Source: Lobulomyces angularis (lineage: Eukaryota > Chytridiomycota > Chytridiomycetes > Lobulomycetales > Lobulomycetaceae). Taken from it: DNA of 12,696 bases. The stretch lies in NCBI GenBank assembly GCA_027604685.1, contig JADHYX010000249.1, positions 19,182 through 31,877 of the forward strand, in the 5' to 3' direction. Below the pieces are notes generated by a model. That model was not told the origin of the DNA, did no database searches, and was given only the letters and a program-made list of their open reading frames with translations. Positions 9,272 to 12,696 of the stretch are shown piece after piece. The translations under genes and the position numbers were made by a program. How positions within the stretch are numbered: position 1 is the first letter of the stretch; the number at the start of each line of letters is the position of its first letter.

Positions 9272-9822
9272 TATCTGTTTATGGTTTAGTTTACCAAATA
9301 AACTAGTCAAAAACCATCGAAAATTCGAAAATCATTAAATTTTTATATTTACAAAATATTTTGATTTAATAAAATGTATTTTCCTTGAATATCTATACTA
9401 CTTTGAATATGCTTATCTTCACAAGCAAAAGCAAAGAGCTATGGCGAAGGATATTCTAAAAAAAAAGTAATGTTACATATAACATAAAAATATCCCATTA
9501 AATATTTTAATGATATCGAAAATAAAACAAAAAAAAATATTTTAATTAAAAAAAAAAATCTACTTCAAAATTAAGAAAAATGTTTCAATTCAGTGTCATC
9601 TTAACAATATTGTTAGCAGTAGCAACTTGTAATCTTTTGATTTAGTAACGACAACAAACAGACCTGTTTAAATTGATTGAAAAGAGATGGAACAATTGCA
9701 GATGGTTGAGAAAAATGACTGGACATGTTATAAACAAGGTGTGGATGGAAATAACCAAAATGGAATCTTGGCTAAAAAGCACGAAAAACTGTTGAAAGCA
9801 ATTGAAGACATGCCTAAATAAT
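9272..9822 (+). repeat. Direct duplication, copy 2 (carries the decayed secreted-protein gene)
   Basis: This is the partner of 7072-8070. Shared landmarks in order are GTTTACCAAATAAACTAGTC (9288-9307), AAAACCATCGAAAATTCGAAA, GAATATGCTTATCT (about 9406), ATAACATAAAAATATCCC (about 9478) and TTAAGAAAAATG leading into the gene start at 9580. It lacks the extra 465 bp of copy 1. Confidence 0.8.
9580..9821 (+). pseudogene. Decayed paralogue of the small secreted protein
   Basis: The signal peptide is intact (MFQFSVILTILLAVATC), but a TAG at 9643-9645 follows after 21 codons. Compared with the intact copy there is an 8-nt deletion just after the signal peptide, and the conserved Trp35 codon has become TGA. 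The DGT.AD block (frame of about 9684) is followed by another stop. From 9687 to the TAA at 9819-9821 a different frame is open for 44 residues (KNDWTCYKQGVDGNNQ, then a Lys-rich helix ending EDMPK). This resembles the middle of the intact protein (LPLSEWDG..FKNLPD) only loosely, so the paralogue had diverged before it broke. The second and third exons are not visible. Confidence 0.75.
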
Positions 9823-9942
9823 TAATTCTAGTTTATTATTTCTTGACATTTTATATTTTTATGTATTTTAGAATTAAATAAATTTTTTTTTCCCAAATTT
9901 TTAGGCTCTTATTAACTTAAAAATGAAAAATATTTGGTATGG

Positions 9943-10236
9943 TTTTGTATTAGATAAGCAGTAACCCGCTTTCTACTTAAATACAGTAGTGCAAATTCGC
10001 TGTGATCAGAAATCATCTGAAATTATTCTGCAGTTATGCGAATATTTAAGCCCACTGAAGTTGAATTCAGTCGTGTGATGCTATGGTTGTCCGTAGGAAA
10101 TAAAATGTAGCTCTGCCGGGTTTTAATGTAATTGATAAACTCGCAAAAACTTAAACAAGTTACTTGAAAAGGACAAATGTGGCAATAAAATGGTGAAATC
10201 TGTACTGAAAATGGTAGTTGCTTATCTAATACAAAA
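9943..10236. mobile_element. 294-bp inverted-repeat element, MITE-like
   Basis: The segment is bounded by a perfect 18-bp inverted repeat: TTTTGTATTAGATAAGCA at 9943-9960 and its reverse complement at 10219-10236. The interior is less AT-rich than the surroundings and holds no usable open frame, as expected for a small non-autonomous DNA transposon. A smaller foldback lies inside (AATTCGC near 9995 opposite GCGAAT near 10038, with TCAGAAATCATCTGA between). I cannot find a convincing target-site duplication at the edges, so the superfamily and the exact ends stay open. Confidence 0.55.
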
Positions 10237-10463
10237 TCCCAGTCACGGTGTCACAAATTATTAAAATGGGACAATTAAATGCCACAAAGTTTTTTCTAAA
10301 AAAAAATTCAGTCACTCAATTATTTTATTTATCCTTTATAAATGCACTATTTTTTAACATCACAAATCAAAAAAAAAATTCAGCGAAAATAACCATACAG
10401 CTTACTTTTTCCATTGACAATATTAAAGTGATATAAAATCAATAGCAACATTAGTTAATTGAA

Positions 10464-12149
10464 ATGTCGTGCAATACTACCAGTTCTTTATATACAGTAG
10501 ATCTTTCAATTTCTAAATTAAAAAAAATTAGAATTCTACCTAACAATATACAGATTTATAACTGTGCAGGTAATCAAGTTACAAAAATTGAAAACTTACC
10601 TTCTTCTTTACAGGAATTTGCTTGTAATAATAATCCAGTTTCAAAAATAGAGAATTTGCCTTCATCTTTAATAAAGTTTAATTGCATCTACAATCGAATT
10701 ACAAAAATTGAAAATTTACCGGATTCTTTACAAGATTTTGTTTGTGACTTTAATCTAATTACTAAAATTGAAAATTTACCTAGTTCTTTATCAACTTTTA
10801 GTTGTGGAGGCAATTCGATTACAAAAGTTGAAAATTTGCCTGGCGCCTTAGCTCAGTTTTTTTGTTGGAATACACAAATTACAAAGATTGAAAATTTACC
10901 TAGTTCTTTGCAAAATTTTAATTGTTATTACAATCAAATTACAAAGATTGAAAACTTACCGAGTTCATTGCTGGATTTTAATTGTGCTTTTAATGGAAAA
11001 ATTACAAAGATTGAAAGTTTACCTAGTTCATTGCGGGGTTTTAATTGTGCTGGTATTAAAATTGGAAAGATTGAAAATTTACCTAGTTCATTGCTGGGTT
11101 TTACTTGTGCTAGTAATAAAATTACAAAGATTGAAAATTTACCAAGTTCTTTGCAAGATTTTATTTGTTACCAAAATCAAATTAGAAAGATTGAAAATTT
11201 ACCTAGTTCATTACTGGGTTTTAATTGTGCTGGTAATAAAATTACAAAAATTGAAAATTTACCAAGTTCTTTGCAAAATTTTATTTGTTACCAAAATCAA
11301 ATTAGAAAGATTGAAAATTTTCCTAGTTCATTGCTGGGTTTGAATTGTGCTGGTAATAAAATTACAAAGATTGAAAATTTACCAAGTTCTTTGCAAGATT
11401 TTATTTGTTACCAAAATCAAATTAGAAAGATTGAAAATTTACCTAGTTCATTGCTGGGTTTTAATTGTGCTGGTAATAAAATTACAAAAATTGAAAATTT
11501 ACCAAGTTCTTTGCAAGATTTTATTTGTTACCAAAATCAAATTACGAAGATAGAAAATTTACCTGGTGCATTACAAAAGTTTAATTGTTATAAAAACCGA
11601 ATTACGAAAATTGAAAATTTACATTGCTCTGTGTTGACTTTTAATTGTGCTGACAATACAATTAAGAAAATTGAAAACTTGCCTGCTTCCTTGAAAAATT
11701 TTACTTGTTATTACAATCATATTGTAAAGATTGAAAATTTACCTTGTAATTTATTAGTATTTCTTTGTAATCGTAATCAAATAACCAAAATTGAAAATTT
11801 AGTGAGCACTTTATCCCATTTTGATTGTTTCTTGAATCCAATCATCAAAATTGAAAACCTACCACTTGGTTTAGTTAAATTTGAAATTGATGAATCTTCT
11901 ATTGAATTTGTGGATAATGTATCTTACGAAAGAGTAAACTTTGTATTAAAAGATTATCAAGCAATTAAAAGAATTCAAAGAAGAATAAAGTTAAGGTATC
12001 AATGTAAAATCAATGCAATAAGAAGAATTCAAGTAGGATGCCATAACTGGATTTGGAAACCACTTTGTGCAGATGGTACAATCGGTGTACGACCCACATT
12101 GGATTTAAATTATTTAAATATTTGTGTAAAAAAGAAAAAAGTTTCCTAA
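10464..12149 (+). CDS. Intronless leucine-rich-repeat protein with giant-virus-like architecture
   Basis: This 561-residue protein is a repeat scaffold. After 20 N-terminal residues come 23 tandem units of 20 residues starting at residue 21, typically KIENLPSSLQDFICYQNQIT. The pattern F-x-C-x-x-N-x-I-T-K-I-E-N-L-P-S-S-L is the short LPxxL class of LRR known from bacterial YopM/IpaH-type proteins and from protist and giant-virus proteins. It predicts a curved solenoid with Asn and Cys ladders, usually a protein-binding surface. Unit 8 is one residue longer. Residues 202-361 form four near-identical 40-residue double units. The tail (about 480-561) has IQ-like basic helices (AIKRIQRRIKLRYQ, AIRRIQVGCHNWIWKP), then CADGTIGVRPTLDLNYL and a Lys-rich end. 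No signal peptide or membrane segment is visible. It lacks introns, although neighbouring genes have one about every 135 nt. The ATG at 10464 is the first in frame; AATAAA follows the stop. Partner and role are unknown. Confidence 0.9.
   Translation: MSCNTTSSLYTVDLSISKLKKIRILPNNIQIYNCAGNQVTKIENLPSSLQEFACNNNPVSKIENLPSSLIKFNCIYNRITKIENLPDSLQDFVCDFNLITKIENLPSSLSTFSCGGNSITKVENLPGALAQFFCWNTQITKIENLPSSLQNFNCYYNQITKIENLPSSLLDFNCAFNGKITKIESLPSSLRGFNCAGIKIGKIENLPSSLLGFTCASNKITKIENLPSSLQDFICYQNQIRKIENLPSSLLGFNCAGNKITKIENLPSSLQNFICYQNQIRKIENFPSSLLGLNCAGNKITKIENLPSSLQDFICYQNQIRKIENLPSSLLGFNCAGNKITKIENLPSSLQDFICYQNQITKIENLPGALQKFNCYKNRITKIENLHCSVLTFNCADNTIKKIENLPASLKNFTCYYNHIVKIENLPCNLLVFLCNRNQITKIENLVSTLSHFDCFLNPIIKIENLPLGLVKFEIDESSIEFVDNVSYERVNFVLKDYQAIKRIQRRIKLRYQCKINAIRRIQVGCHNWIWKPLCADGTIGVRPTLDLNYLNICVKKKKVS
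11067..11546 (+). repeat. Four-fold 120-bp higher-order repeat inside the LRR gene
   Basis: Two alternating 60-bp repeat types (A coding SSLLGFNCAGNKIT, B coding SSLQDFICYQNQIR) form a 120-bp pair repeated four times with only a few base differences. The flanking LRR units are much more divergent. This points to recent expansion by unequal crossing-over or slippage in register with the reading frame. Confidence 0.92.
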
Positions 12150-12696
12150 GATGGTTGTGTTTTGTTTGTATATTTATAATAAAAAATTGTTTTTTAGTAG
12201 ACTTTTACTCACATATCATACTTTTAATTTTTCTTGATTTTTTTTACAAAAGTTTTAACATAAACTAACTTAATTATTTTAATTAAAATTAAATTTAATT
12301 AAAGGTTGTTATTTTTTTTATCAAATTAAATATTTTTTTGTTTTCAATTGCAATATTTATTTATTATCTTTATACATTATTCCTAATTTTTTTTCTAAAT
12401 AAAAATTTTTAGAATTTGCAAAAAATTTACAACTTAATATCAATGTAAATTTTCAATTTTGAGCTAAAAATTTTTTTCTTAATCTATATACTATCTTTTA
12501 AAACTAATTAATTTAAGGAAAATGTAAACTGATATGAAAACAAATTAAAAAGAAAAAGTTTTTTTTAATTTTTTTGATAGTTTTTGAAAGCAATAAAATT
12601 AAAAAAAAAATAAAAAATTTAGTTAAACAAAATTTGTTGATAATTAAGTACTCATCAAAGTGTATTTTTAAAATGGATTGCTTAATGCCACTTTTT
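12150..12696. other. AT-rich flank with no gene seen
   Basis: Beyond the LRR 3' end I see only AT-rich sequence with homopolymer runs. There is no RNA gene, recognisable repeat of the other elements in this window, or coding signal on either strand. Confidence 0.6.
12178..12183 (+). other. Polyadenylation signal of the LRR gene
   Basis: AATAAA lies 29 nt after the TAA stop, at the usual distance for a eukaryotic poly(A) signal. The AT-rich context makes chance occurrence possible. Confidence 0.4.

Noticed and set aside
9985..10010. TA-CAGTAGTGCAAATTCGCTG, reminiscent of a pogo-type transposon end
   Set aside because: No matching opposite end was found; GCGAAAATAACC near 10384 matches only partly, and no transposase reading frame is visible.
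10248..10436. 62-codon open frame just before the LRR gene
   Set aside because: It begins at a non-ATG codon, has a hydrophobic/Asn-Lys AT-biased composition and ends before the LRR start with no link to it.
10888..11553. Long open frames overlapping the LRR gene in another frame (Leu/Lys/Arg-rich)
   Set aside because: They are out-of-frame shadows created by the 60-bp repeat; their periodicity comes from the real LRR frame.

Overview
The window comes from a very AT-rich nuclear eukaryotic genome, seen in long poly(A)/poly(T) runs, spliceosomal GT-AG introns and AATAAA signals. Two conserved genes can be reconstructed exon by exon with 31 introns of only 40 to 78 nt, about one per 135 nt of coding sequence. 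All three standard stop codons act as stops, so the code looks standard. CYFIP/Sra1 occurs in several eukaryotic supergroups, so it does not place the organism; a protist or other lineage with a compact genome is likely, but I cannot name it. Layout: (1) 39-4883, minus strand: a complete CYFIP/Sra1/PIR121 gene, the Rac1-binding subunit of the WAVE/SCAR complex, in 25 exons that sum to 3600 nt (1199 aa). (2) 4884-5300: a 417-bp gap between two gene starts that point away from each other. (3) 5301-6312, plus strand: a CDC34/UBE2R-type ubiquitin-conjugating enzyme in 8 exons (206 aa), with the catalytic Cys, the acidic loop and a C-terminal acidic tail. (4) 6313-7071: no gene, apart from a possible decayed coding stretch. 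(5) 7072-9822: an accessory block made by duplication. It holds an intact small secreted protein with six cysteines (7888-8385, three exons), a decayed second copy of the same unit (9272-9822), and between them a ruined antisense leucine-rich-repeat gene (8584-9112). (6) 9943-10236: a 294-bp segment bounded by perfect 18-bp inverted repeats, resembling a small non-autonomous transposon. (7) 10464-12149, plus strand: an intronless 561-residue leucine-rich-repeat protein with 23 units of 20 residues and a basic C-terminal domain. As far as I remember, its architecture resembles repeat proteins encoded by giant DNA viruses of protists. (8) 12150-12696: AT-rich sequence with no gene seen. The left half is ordinary housekeeping sequence: actin regulation and protein turnover, sharing only a possible promoter. 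The right half is fast-changing accessory sequence with duplicated, decayed and recently expanded genes. Its strongest novelty is an LRR family present as one live intronless gene and one inverted dead copy, which share a C-terminal domain and flank a duplicated secreted-protein gene and an inverted-repeat element.
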